From Microbacterium kyungheense (GTDB lineage Bacteria; Actinomycetota; Actinomycetes; Actinomycetales; Microbacteriaceae), in assembly GCF_006783905.1 (NCBI RefSeq), contig NZ_VFPE01000002.1, forward strand, positions 186,001-250,000: a DNA stretch of 64,000 bases. Direction: 5' to 3'. The position numbers and the translations under genes were made by a program. The notes beneath the pieces are model-generated. The model had not been told where the DNA came from, did no database searches, and worked only from the letters and a program-made list of their open reading frames with translations. This document shows positions 35,058 to 43,490 of the stretch, piece after piece (the first letter of the stretch is position 1; each line of letters begins with the position of its first letter).

Positions 35058-35338
35058 CCCGGCAGGTTCGCCTGCGACAGATACGCCGCGGCCCGCCGCA
35101 GCACCTCGTTCTCCTGCTCCAGCAGCCGGATCCGCTTGTTCGCCTCACGCAGCTGCTTGCGCTCGTCGTCGGTCAAACCGGACCGCTTGCCGTCCTCAAC
35201 GTCAGCCTGCTTCATCCAGTTGGTCAGCGAGCCTTCGGAGATACCGAAGTCTTTCGCGATCTGCGCCAACGACGCCTGGCCCTTGCGGGCCACGGCCACA
35301 ACATCGTCGCGGAACTCTTTCGGGTAGGGCTTTGCCAC
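35051..35338 (-). CDS. IS3 orfA transposase subunit
   Basis: This 95-residue OrfA has a helix-turn-helix (FRDDVVAVARKGQASLAQIA, DFGISEGSLTNWMKQAD) and a leucine-zipper region (REANKRIRLLEQENEVLRRA) used for dimerisation and pairing with OrfB. The start is taken as GTG at 35336-35338 (AKPYPKEF follows), preceded by GGAAGGATG. It ends with an A-rich slip site that feeds OrfB. Confidence 0.85.
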   Translation of the reverse strand: MAKPYPKEFRDDVVAVARKGQASLAQIAKDFGISEGSLTNWMKQADVEDGKRSGLTDDERKQLREANKRIRLLEQENEVLRRAAAYLSQANLPGK

Positions 35339-35405
35339 AAGAACATCCTTCCAGCGAGGACGAATCCTCACAGTTCAGATGTCAACCAAACTCGGGGCAG
35401 ACCCC

Positions 35406-35693
35406 ATCGTCGATCTCGGACGTCGCAATGTCGTCGGCGCGAACCCTTCGATTGTGTCGCTCGAGGCGCGCCTCGACTTCGAGGCACGCGTTCCTGTGAG
35501 TGAGTGGCGAGGGATCGACGATGAGACGCTCTCGCTCTGGCTTACCGAGCCGAATGCGGGCACCGTCACAGTGGGCTTCTCGCGTAGCGTGCGGCTCAGC
35601 GCACGCTGCAGTTGGCACACAGAGCAGAATGTGCCCGACTTCGATGGCGAGCCTATCGAGGTCAGTGTGTTGGCCGAACCGTCGTTGCCATGA
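35406..35693 (+). pseudogene. C-terminal piece of an unknown gene cut by the IS
   Basis: An open frame leaves the right IS end and runs to 35693. Its residues (IVSLEARLDFEARVPVSEW, GIDDETLSLWLTEPNAGTV) look like real coding sequence but are not a family I recognise. The absence of a start outside the IS suggests that the insertion removed the 5' part. Confidence 0.4.
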
Positions 35694-35759
35694 GTTCGTG
35701 CGGCTTGGGCGGGTACGTTTGCGGTCGGGGAGTCAGTCCTGTTGGGATCGCGGGTAGCC

Positions 35760-36236
35760 TTAGCCGAGCGCCAGGACGGCACCTGCACTGCTGACGAGCG
35801 ACTGGTCAGGGCCATTCGCGGACACGTCGCGTAGATGGGCGAGTTGCTTTTCGCTCAGGTATCGGAAGCTCTGGGCAGGCTCGACATGTAGTAGATGCCG
35901 AAGCTCGGCGAGTCCAACCGATCGGGACCACCGCTCTGGCGCGTCGAGCTCAAGGACCGAGCACTCGCTCGCGCCCTCAAGATACTCGGTCAGCTCCGAG
36001 TTCTCAATACCGATCACGTCGGAGTAGTCGCGCCAGATCTTCTCGGTGTTGCTTCGAATCAGCCGCCGCGCACGCATGGTGCCGAGGACTGCCTTCTCCG
36101 GTGACGACGCGTAAATAATCACGGTCATTCCCTCGGGGACGTTCGGGAAGCGCCGCCGAATCTCCGCGGTCTTTGTTCCGTCGAGCAGGGCCCGCGCGAA
36201 CCGTGGTCGGACCGATAGCAGGAGGGCGCGGCTCAT
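35760..36236 (-). CDS. ASCH/PUA-like domain protein
   Basis: This 158-residue protein opens with ALLLSVRPRFARALLDGTKTAEIRRR, followed by VIIYASSPEKAVLGTMRARR, the pattern of ASCH/PUA-like proteins of the COG4933 group that bind RNA or modified nucleotides. Its ATG overlaps the stop of the upstream GNAT-PIN gene by four bases (ATGA), so the two are co-translated. The arrangement suggests a two-part system in which this protein recognises a nucleic acid or regulates the partner. Confidence 0.75.
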   Translation of the reverse strand: MSRALLLSVRPRFARALLDGTKTAEIRRRFPNVPEGMTVIIYASSPEKAVLGTMRARRLIRSNTEKIWRDYSDVIGIENSELTEYLEGASECSVLELDAPERWSRSVGLAELRHLLHVEPAQSFRYLSEKQLAHLRDVSANGPDQSLVSSAGAVLALG

Positions 36237-38341
36237 TCGGGACGCCCTTCAGAGAGTTGCCGAACCATCACGTCATCGAACATTTGAGGGTCGACTTCTC
36301 GCATACTTTGCACGTTGCCCTTCACATAGCGCTTGAAAATCTCGTCGTGACGCGAGATCGGTCGCCGGAGAAGTTCAGTGTCCTCGAAGCGTATGACATT
36401 GATGTTGCCAGCCTTGTCGGCGGCAGCTTCAATCTCCGACTTGCGTAGAACCCCTACCTTGCCGAATCGGGCAAGGGCCTCGCCTGCAGGCAGGCGGACG
36501 GAGTCGACGAGAAGCGATCTCGCCACGATCCTCTGAATGGGGTGTCGTCTCCCGTCGTCGGCGGTGGCATACCAAAGGATGCGCGCCGGAAGGTCACTCG
36601 GCACGATCCGCGAGCCCGAGAAATAGACCAGCTCGCGGGAGAGTCCGAGGCCTCGTCGCCGCAATGAGATCAGACCATCGCTCAGACCGAGGAGATTGGT
36701 CGCCCATCTCGGTTGGATGGGGATCACGTACGTCGCCATGCCAGACGCCTGGACCACGAGTGGCCATCGATACCTCTCGGCGAGGCCGACCTCGGCCGAC
36801 GAAGCGAGGCCCAGGTCCTTGGCAGTGGCGGTCGCTGGACCAAGGACTGTCGCTCGGGGCTCCGTGCCACTGAATCCGTCCGCGGTGAGTGCGGCCTCAA
36901 GCGTTGGAGAGATGGCGGGGTCCATGATCTCGAGTCGTGTTGCGCCGTGCTCCCACGCCGCGCGGCGGAAATGCCTAAGCAACTGGAATGCGACCGTACT
37001 GCCTCGTTCGCCGCGGACCGAACGGATCAGCGACAATCTCAGGACCGCTCCATCGAGCTCCCAGGCGGCCAGAGCCCACAAGTTGCCCTGCGCGTCGACC
37101 AGCTTCTGCACCGTTGTCGATCTTCGTTTCGCCAGCGTGTCACGGAGGCGTTGAGCGAACGCGCTCGGCTTTGTCTCGACGTCGTAGACACGAAAGGCGG
37201 GCTCCAACTCGGATTCCACTTCTTCGACGCCGCGCCACTCAAGGTCGCCATCATCAATCAGGTTCGACCGGAAGTCGCTCATGAATGACTCAGGGCTGAG
37301 CGCAGCAACGAGCTGATGTGGACGCACAACCCGAATGGGGTGCTCGCTACGACTCCACCCCTCCGAAGCGAGACACACGTTGCTGTCATTGGTCACGAAG
37401 TAGTCGGCACCCGCGTGAATGGCGTCAGCGACGTGCAGCACATCTGTGCGGAGACTCCGATCCTTCGCGAGGAGCCGTGGGTCTGTCGCGGCCAGCAGAC
37501 TTTCCTCGAGGCTGCGGTCGCCTGGGCGCAGCGTACTCAGCCGCGTCAGGTGCTGACTCGCCTCCCGGACACGTCGGCGCGCGGACTGGTCCTGGTTCTG
37601 GCTGATTTCGTTGTCCACTTCGCCTGATACGGCGAACGTTACCAACGGCTGAAGCCAGTCTGCGCGGAGCTCCGCTGTCTCTTCGCGGTGGTCACGTTTG
37701 ATTTCTGAGGGCAGGAACAGATCGCCGATGATGTTGGTGTCGAGGACGGCGAGCGGAAGGTTGGAAGCAAGCGACGCTGCCTCAAGAAGATCCAGCCCCT
37801 CCTCGACATTGATCCGCTTGACCCAGTTCAGGAGTATCGAGCCGTTGAGGGCGCGACCTGGGCGTTCCGAGGCGACATGCATTCCGAGCGATCGCCAGAA
37901 TTCGTCGATTCCGTAATCCGTACGGCACGAAGCGGTGATCAACGAGCGACGCGGATGCAACCTGACCGCTGCGTCGACCATCTTTCGGGCGAGGCCACTG
38001 CCGCGCGCCCGCTCATCAACGCAGACGTGCACAAGCTTGATCAGGTTTCTCCGCGGAACGTCGTAGAGGACGTAGCCCACGGTCGCGCCGTTGAGCACGC
38101 CGAGCAGGAGTCCGTTGTGTTTAGCTCGGTCTCGGAATCCTGCGTCCGGCATCGGCCCGAGCCGACCTCGATTGGCTTTGTGCACGGCGAGCACCGCGTC
38201 GAACTCGGCTTGGGCACCCGGCCGGTCCGGATCCCAGACGACAACGTTGACCTCCAACGTTGGCCCCCTTCGCCGAATCACTGTCACGGTTTTACCAGAG
38301 GGACCGCGCAGCGTTTGCCAGGCATGCCGCACGGCACTCAT
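36233..38341 (-). CDS. GNAT - PIN - GNAT-like multidomain protein
   Basis: The product is about 702 residues. A GNAT acetyltransferase domain lies at residues 30-165 (VCVDERARGSGLARKMVDAA is the acetyl-CoA loop). A PIN nuclease-like domain follows at 195-345, with acidic positions in LAVLDTNIIGDL (D201), SGEVDNEI, LHVADAIHAGADYF (D306) and VTNDSN (D319). A second GNAT-like region (LRLSLIRSVRGERGSTVAF) and an uncharacterised C-terminal region of about 170 residues complete it. The start is uncertain: ATG 38341 is used, while the frame is open to 38476. Intact PIN acids imply an RNase. It is co-translated with the ASCH-like gene. A toxin or defence role is inferred from the domains and the island location. 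Confidence 0.75.
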   Translation of the reverse strand: MSAVRHAWQTLRGPSGKTVTVIRRRGPTLEVNVVVWDPDRPGAQAEFDAVLAVHKANRGRLGPMPDAGFRDRAKHNGLLLGVLNGATVGYVLYDVPRRNLIKLVHVCVDERARGSGLARKMVDAAVRLHPRRSLITASCRTDYGIDEFWRSLGMHVASERPGRALNGSILLNWVKRINVEEGLDLLEAASLASNLPLAVLDTNIIGDLFLPSEIKRDHREETAELRADWLQPLVTFAVSGEVDNEISQNQDQSARRRVREASQHLTRLSTLRPGDRSLEESLLAATDPRLLAKDRSLRTDVLHVADAIHAGADYFVTNDSNVCLASEGWSRSEHPIRVVRPHQLVAALSPESFMSDFRSNLIDDGDLEWRGVEEVESELEPAFRVYDVETKPSAFAQRLRDTLAKRRSTTVQKLVDAQGNLWALAAWELDGAVLRLSLIRSVRGERGSTVAFQLLRHFRRAAWEHGATRLEIMDPAISPTLEAALTADGFSGTEPRATVLGPATATAKDLGLASSAEVGLAERYRWPLVVQASGMATYVIPIQPRWATNLLGLSDGLISLRRRGLGLSRELVYFSGSRIVPSDLPARILWYATADDGRRHPIQRIVARSLLVDSVRLPAGEALARFGKVGVLRKSEIEAAADKAGNINVIRFEDTELLRRPISRHDEIFKRYVKGNVQSMREVDPQMFDDVMVRQLSEGRPE

Positions 38342-38534
38342 CCAGCGCCCGCGATGTGCAGAAACTTTCCCGCCGAACGGCGCGCGGTCCTGGTCGCTCA
38401 CGCTCCCTCGCCGCTCACCTACCGCGCGACGGGAACCGAGTGAGAAAAGCCGCCTCTGCTGGGCAAATCCGCGCACGCGCGCGAGCAGATCGCGCGTCGT
38501 CAGGGACGCGTGTTCGTATGCCCGCTGGGCAGCC

Positions 38535-39338
38535 TTAGCCCGACCGCGTCAGTTCCCACTCCTCGGCAAGCGCCTTGACCGCAACAATGAGGTTGTCGTC
38601 GCGCATCACACGTCCGTAGACCGTCATTACGGCCGGAAGGACGATCCCGAGCACCACTCGCGGATCGGCAACCGAGTCCGGGTCGCTGTCGAGGAAGGTA
38701 TGCATCCGAATGCCGCCACCTACCCGCTCTGGCTGAACGTATGCATCCGCGAGGCGCATGCTCGGTTTCGATAGCGGCGTCGCCTCCAGCCAGATTTGGT
38801 AGAGCAGCGCTTCGAAGTGGCCCGAGTTTCTTCCCGCCGTGGACGTTTTTATCAGGTTCTGTGCACGATTTAGGTCGTCGCTGGTGGGCAACTTGTCTCG
38901 CAGGGAGAGGAACTTCGAGATGTACTCGTCGTTGACGTCTCCCAGCGGAAACCCGCTCGAAGACGACTCCAGTAGTTGCTTCAGGTTGTAGGCGTGAATT
39001 ATGCCGAAGGCGTGCACACCGTGAACGCCAGTTCGCTCGATCGCCGTAAGCGCAAGCGCTTGGTCTATTGCAGAGCGGAACATTGCGCGGGACTCGACCG
39101 TGTAGCCGTGGTCAACCATGATGCTCAACGCGCGTACCGTGCGCATGATGCTGGCCATGATCCCAAAGGCGAACAGGCCGACCTCCAAGACATCTGCAGG
39201 CGACTCCTCTTCGCCGTATGCCATGTTCGGACCATGCTCGGCGTAGTAGCCACGCCAAAGGGTCTCCAAGCGCGTCAGCCACTCCTCGGCCTCGTCGCCG
39301 TCGGTCATCAGGGGCCAGCCGAATTCGTCACCTTGCAC
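38535..39338 (-). CDS. hypothetical protein, DUF5677-like
   Basis: The product is about 267 residues. Helical segments such as LFAFGIMASIMRTVRALSIM and SRAMFRSAIDQALALTAIE recall the HEPN-like all-helical proteins annotated DUF5677, but the RxxxxH motif is not obvious. The start is uncertain: GTG 39338 or ATG 39308 both lack a strong ribosome site. It is on the same strand as, and 190 bp upstream of, the GNAT-PIN gene. Confidence 0.55.
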   Translation of the reverse strand: MQGDEFGWPLMTDGDEAEEWLTRLETLWRGYYAEHGPNMAYGEEESPADVLEVGLFAFGIMASIMRTVRALSIMVDHGYTVESRAMFRSAIDQALALTAIERTGVHGVHAFGIIHAYNLKQLLESSSSGFPLGDVNDEYISKFLSLRDKLPTSDDLNRAQNLIKTSTAGRNSGHFEALLYQIWLEATPLSKPSMRLADAYVQPERVGGGIRMHTFLDSDPDSVADPRVVLGIVLPAVMTVYGRVMRDDNLIVAVKALAEEWELTRSG

Positions 39339-39750
39339 ACCTGAAGAATAGGGAACAAGACGTGGCGTCCGAGCGCTGCACTCAATCTCGCCTGCGTCGC
39401 TGCGAGTCCCGCGCGGAATCCGGTGGGACGCGTGCGAATAATGTGGTCCAGCGCTCCGAGGTGGGGCGAGTAGCGGGACCTGTACCCGAGGCGTGTTCGG
39501 CCGCATGGCCGACCACCATTGTGCGCGGCCCAAGACGCGTCGCCTTCCCGACAGCGTCACCCAGAGGGAAGGGTTGACTGATAGGTTGAGCGTGTTCGCA
39601 GCCTGAAAGCTGGGGGTGGACCCACTTCAAAACTGGGGCGCCCTAGAGGTTGTGGTGGCACTGCTGATTCTCGGCGTCGTTCGCCTTATGAGTGACTGGT
39701 CTTCGACCGCATCCCATATTGACAACGACAACAAGGAAAGGAAGTCCGCC
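39339..39750. other. intergenic region, no confident gene
   Basis: The 412 bp hold only short frames without homology. A TTGACT at about 39574 could be part of a rightward promoter for the small frame at 39751. I see nothing else. Confidence 0.4.
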
Positions 39751-39894
39751 ATGAATGCACACATGCTGAAGAAGTTCTACGACAAGTGGACCGCCTGGCG
39801 GTCACGCTGGTCAGGACGAAAGTTCTGGCAGTACGTACTGGAATCGATGTGGGCTTACGGCGCTGGTGTAATGGCAGCACGCCCCCTTCCTTGA
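39751..39894 (+). CDS. possible 47-residue Trp-rich basic peptide
   Basis: The ATG at 39751 follows GGAAAGGAAGTCCGCC. The product begins MNAHMLKKFYDKWTAWRSRW and is unusually rich in Trp, Arg and Lys. A strong hairpin lies 12 bp after the stop, as expected for a genuine short transcript. No family is recognised; it could be a toxin-like peptide, or the frame may be incidental. Confidence 0.4.
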   Translation: MNAHMLKKFYDKWTAWRSRWSGRKFWQYVLESMWAYGAGVMAARPLP

Positions 39895-39906
39895 GGTTGC
39901 GAACAC

Positions 39907-39946
39907 GAAGAAGTCCTGCGTGCACACGCAGGACTTCTTCTGCGTT
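39907..39946 (+). terminator. perfect 16-bp hairpin terminator
   Basis: GAAGAAGTCCTGCGTG (39907-39922) is perfectly complementary to 39925-39940 with a two-base centre; TGCGTTTCG follows. It could serve the small frame to its left and the relaxase fragment to its right. Confidence 0.75.
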
Positions 39947-40114
39947 TCGAGACGGGCAATGCCAGTCAGATTCTGTCGCTCCCGCGCGGCGGTCCGAGGA
40001 CAGCGAAGGCGACGCCGCTCGACTGTCGATTTCCGCACGCAACTCGGTCCTTCACCAAGACAGGCGAGGGGATGTCGCAAGCGCCTTTCATGGCGCCCTG
40101 CGGATGGGACGCCG

Positions 40115-40928
40115 CTACATCCCGATGCCGCGTCCCCCACTCGGCGCCGCAACCACCGGCCCCGTAGCCATCGCCGCCTCGCGGTTCCGCGCCGCGCGCC
40201 GCACCTCGGCCTGGGCAGCGCGCACAGCATCCTGCATCGTCAACTCCGGAGTGCCGCGTTGCATCGACTCGGCGAGGCACTCGCGGGCCGCGGCATCCGT
40301 CCGCGCCACGACGATCGCGACGTTATGGACGCGCCCTCGCGTGAGGCCAACGTAGAGCCCTGCGGCATCGACATCCGGCCCGACCACCGACGCGTCGGCG
40401 GTGTCGCCCTGCACGCCGTGCACGGTGGACGCGTAGGCGAGCTGCACGTGCTCGAACGCGTAGTCGGTGGACACTCGCGCCACCTCCCCGCTGTCGCTCA
40501 CGGAGACAAGAGACAGGTGCTCGTCGCGGATGCCCCGCACGATCCACTGCGCCCGATTCTCGACTCCCGTGAGCCGGTCGTTGCGACGGGTCTGGACGGT
40601 GTCGCCGACGAGGATGCGCTGCTGCCCGATTCCCCACGCGGCGACGCGAACGTCGAGCTCGCCCTGATCGACTCGCGTCGTGATGTTCGACTCGGTCGAC
40701 GTGACCGTGTGCGGCAAGCTCGCCCGCAACGACCAGCGCGCGCTCGCGATCACCCGCATCCCGGAGCCGCAGTGTGAGCGCCGCGTAGTCGGCATCGCGG
40801 AACCGGTGCACCGTGTCGAGCTCGACCGCCGCGTTCGCGTGCCGGATCGCAGAACCCATCGCACCCGCATGTCCCACCGGCAACGCCTGATGCGTGTCAC
40901 CCACGAACGCCAGCCCGACAGCCGGCAT
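40115..40928 (-). pseudogene. relaxase/helicase (TraA-like) C-terminal fragment, copy 1
   Basis: It is closely similar to the last 300 codons of the relaxase at 45157-47897 (shared blocks GLAFVGDTHQALPVGHAGAM, VDQGELDVRVAAWGIGQQRI, ASTVHGVQGDTADASVVG and the terminal RGIGM). Relative to that copy it lacks roughly 40 codons around 40680 and changes frame there, and everything before the helicase motif is absent. It cannot encode a working relaxase. Confidence 0.85.
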
Positions 40929-40984
40929 GGCAGGCCATTGCGTCGGGAGCTGGGGTCAGCGAGAGCGGCAACAATGCACACTGA

Positions 40985-42223
40985 TCAGCGTGCCGACATC
41001 CGGCGAATCACCGATGCATACGAGTCGAGAGCATCGAAGATGCCTCGGTGCTGCCAGACGCGGCCGCGACTCTTCCCCGTGGTCTCGATGAGCACCTCTC
41101 GCTCCGTGAGCGAATCGAGCGCGCGGAGTGCGGCCATCTCCCCGAGGCCCAGCGTGTTCTTGAGGTACTTGACATTCACCGCGGGCTGGCCGACCAAGGT
41201 GGGCAGAATCTTCCACGCCGCGGCATCCGCACGGATGCCCGCAATCTTCGCGCGGGACTCCTCGAGCTGCTCCACGAGATCGTCGACGAGACGGGTGCCC
41301 GTTGTCGCCGCGATCCTGCTCGCGCTGGCGAAGCCGCGGATGATCGGACCGGCGTCACCATCACGGAACGAGCTGAGGGCATCGAAGTAGCGGCTTACAT
41401 CGACGAGGAGACCGGCCGAGATCGGCACCGCCGTCGAGCCGACGAGGCGCTTGTTTCGCAGAATCGACTGCGCGAGCGCACGGCCCGTTCGGCCGTTGCC
41501 ATCCGGGAACGGGTGGATCGTCTCGAACTGGGCGTGCGCTACTGCTACCTGCACGAGAACGACGACGTCCTGGCGTTTCACGAAGTGGACAAGATCCCCG
41601 ATAGCGTCGGAAACGCGGTCATGATGCGGTGCGACGAAGTCGGCCAGGCGGGGGCCTGCTTCGCCCGATCCGATCCAGACCTGCTCGGCGCGGAAGCGGC
41701 CCGCGACCGCGGGTGGGAAGCCTGTCTGATGGAGCATCAGTGCCTTGTGCATGGCAAGGATGGAGTCCTCGCTGATGTCATCGGCCAGCTGTAGAGCGGC
41801 CTCCATGGCGCGGACGTTGCCGACGACGGTGAGCACGTTAGCCTTGTCGCTCTCGTCGATTTCGGCGAGTGCGAGCTGCCTAGCTGACGTCGTCAGCTGC
41901 TCGATCTGTGAGCTCGAAGCGGACTCGGTGCGCAGCAGGATCGCGGTCATCGGCCCCAGTGCGGGGTTGCCGCTACCCAGTTTCCGCTGCGCGTGATGGT
42001 CGAACTCGACCAGCTGGCGAGTCGCGTCTTCGACGTCTGCCGCGTCCTCGCTTGAGATGATCGGCGACCAGGTGGCGATGAGAGGCGTAACCGCGGCGTC
42101 ATATGGTCCGGTCTGCCTTTCCACCTCGGCTCGCGAGTGGATCTCGGGCGCGCGCGGCCGCCAGTCGAAGGTCTCGTAGGTCACCGCGTCAATGGGGACA
42201 AGACCGCCAGTAGGTGTGACCAT
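40985..42223 (-). CDS. Fic family AMP-transferase with class II inhibitory motif
   Basis: This 412-residue protein carries the complete Fic catalytic motif HPFPDGNGRTGR (His at about 237), which transfers AMP to Ser/Thr/Tyr on target proteins. Upstream, SASSSQIEQ (residues 101-109) fits the class II inhibitory helix, where the Glu blocks ATP binding, so the enzyme is self-restrained. The C-terminus is a winged-helix region (AALRALDSLTEREVLIETTG) with a final helix. It is placed between two relaxase fragments, as often seen for Fic genes on conjugative elements. The ATG at 42223 lies just after CACACC-rich sequence without a strong ribosome site. Confidence 0.92.
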   Translation of the reverse strand: MVTPTGGLVPIDAVTYETFDWRPRAPEIHSRAEVERQTGPYDAAVTPLIATWSPIISSEDAADVEDATRQLVEFDHHAQRKLGSGNPALGPMTAILLRTESASSSQIEQLTTSARQLALAEIDESDKANVLTVVGNVRAMEAALQLADDISEDSILAMHKALMLHQTGFPPAVAGRFRAEQVWIGSGEAGPRLADFVAPHHDRVSDAIGDLVHFVKRQDVVVLVQVAVAHAQFETIHPFPDGNGRTGRALAQSILRNKRLVGSTAVPISAGLLVDVSRYFDALSSFRDGDAGPIIRGFASASRIAATTGTRLVDDLVEQLEESRAKIAGIRADAAAWKILPTLVGQPAVNVKYLKNTLGLGEMAALRALDSLTEREVLIETTGKSRGRVWQHRGIFDALDSYASVIRRMSAR

Positions 42224-42429
42224 TGATCTAGTCTACCAACACATACGGTCGCAACTGTTGGCAGAATTGATTTCTGCTCACGGTTGCAGCTGACGGAAGA
42301 GGCGAGGGCGGGGAGCATGACGCCAACACTTCTGTTGATAGGTGTTTGAACATGCGGCAGTGGCGAGTGCCAGACCGGCACCGTGCGGTCGAACGGTTGA
42401 AGCACCCCCGCCCCGTAGGTGGGCTCTCT

Positions 42430-42680
42430 ACATCCCGATCCCGCGCCTCGCACTCGGCGCCCCCGCCACGGGCCCGTCACCGTGGCCGCCTCGCGGTTCC
42501 TCGCCGCACGCCGCACCTCCCGATTCACATCTTGCGGGCGGCCGTCGGACGCGAGGCGGTGCTCAATCGGGCGATGCGCCCAACGGGCGAAGTCGATCTC
42601 GCCGGCGTCGAGCTCGGCCCGAATGCGGGTGCTGGCGCTGCGGGCGGCGCGGGGGTTGTGGGCGGCGAGTTCCATCGTGG
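42430..42680 (-). pseudogene. relaxase C-terminal fragment, copy 2
   Basis: The minus strand reads AELDAGEIDFARWAHRPIEH, then REVRRAARNREAATVTGP, and ends near the same terminus (CTACATCCCGAT on the plus strand) as copies 1 and 3. The front part differs from the other two copies, so it comes from a related but distinct relaxase. No start remains. Confidence 0.7.
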
Positions 42681-42818
42681 CTGCGCCAGATGCGATGCGC
42701 AGTGACGCCGCACCATCTCGGTACGAGTGCGAGGTGTTCCACCACCGTGAACCCCGGGCCTCAGCCGATACTGCTGAGTGGCGCGATCCGTGTCGATGCG
42801 TTCTATTAGAGTGCTCTC

Positions 42819-43472
42819 ATGGTGGGATATGGCCGCGTTATCGGCGGGGACTACAAGGGCGCGGCGATCTCGACCCCGGTGGGCAGCACGCTGGTCGTAC
42901 AAGCAGGTCTGAAGATGCGGCGACTGCTTCCGGACAATGTCTCCGAGTGGGAAGAACTGCCGACCGACAGCAAGGGGAATCCGGTAGGCGCCGTCGGCCA
43001 GGCTGTCGTGGGCGCTGTGCTTCCTGGCCAGCTCGGCAAGGCGGCTTCCGCGGCGTTCGGTGCGACCGTAGACGCGATGGGTCCGTCGCATACCATTCGG
43101 GTCGATTGGGCCGATGGGAAGAGGTCACTTCTCAAGCTGCCGGACTCGATGTTCAGGCATTTCGCCATGGTGCTCAATGCCCAGCGCGTCTTCTCCGAGC
43201 CAGTGCCGGTCGAGGCCGCGCCAGTGGTGGAGGACAAGCCCACTATCACCGATAAAGCGTTCGATCTGGTCTCGGGCATCGTCAAGGACCGTTTCCCCGC
43301 GAAGTCACAGACCGCGGCGGTGCCCGAGGTGACCGCGGTTGCTGAGGTAGCGCCGACACTGCAGGTAGATGTCGTCGAGCAGCTGCACAGGCTGGCATCG
43401 CTGCGGGACGCCGGCATCCTCACCGAGGACGAGTTCGCAACCAAGAAGGCCGAACTTCTGGCTCGGTTGTAA
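42819..43472 (+). CDS. SHOCT-domain protein
   Basis: This 217-residue protein ends in a clear SHOCT (short C-terminal) domain: LHRLASLRDAGILTEDEFAT followed by KKAELLARL. The N-terminal half (YGRVIGGDYKGAAISTPVGS, HTIRVDWADGKRSLLKLPDS) may form a small PH-like beta domain. SHOCT domains mediate oligomerisation; the overall function is unknown. It is followed at 18 bp by the membrane protein gene on the same strand, so the two may work together. Confidence 0.75.
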   Translation: MVGYGRVIGGDYKGAAISTPVGSTLVVQAGLKMRRLLPDNVSEWEELPTDSKGNPVGAVGQAVVGAVLPGQLGKAASAAFGATVDAMGPSHTIRVDWADGKRSLLKLPDSMFRHFAMVLNAQRVFSEPVPVEAAPVVEDKPTITDKAFDLVSGIVKDRFPAKSQTAAVPEVTAVAEVAPTLQVDVVEQLHRLASLRDAGILTEDEFATKKAELLARL

Positions 43473-43490
43473 ATAGCGTCCGGGCACTCG

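Larger units (their letters stand above)
34111..35403 (-). mobile_element. IS3-family insertion sequence (degenerate)
   Basis: An element of about 1.29 kb is bounded by imperfect inverted repeats. The left end GGTCTGCCCCGAGTCTTGTT matches the right end (read inward) GGTCTGCCCCGAGTTTGGTT. It contains an orfA/orfB pair on the minus strand. I could not find a clean target duplication. orfB has two frame-disrupting indels, so the copy is probably inactive unless these are sequence errors. Confidence 0.88.

Noticed and set aside
34105..35410. Target-site duplication of the IS3 element
   Set aside because: Bases next to the two inverted repeats do not match as a 3-4 bp direct repeat, so none was annotated.
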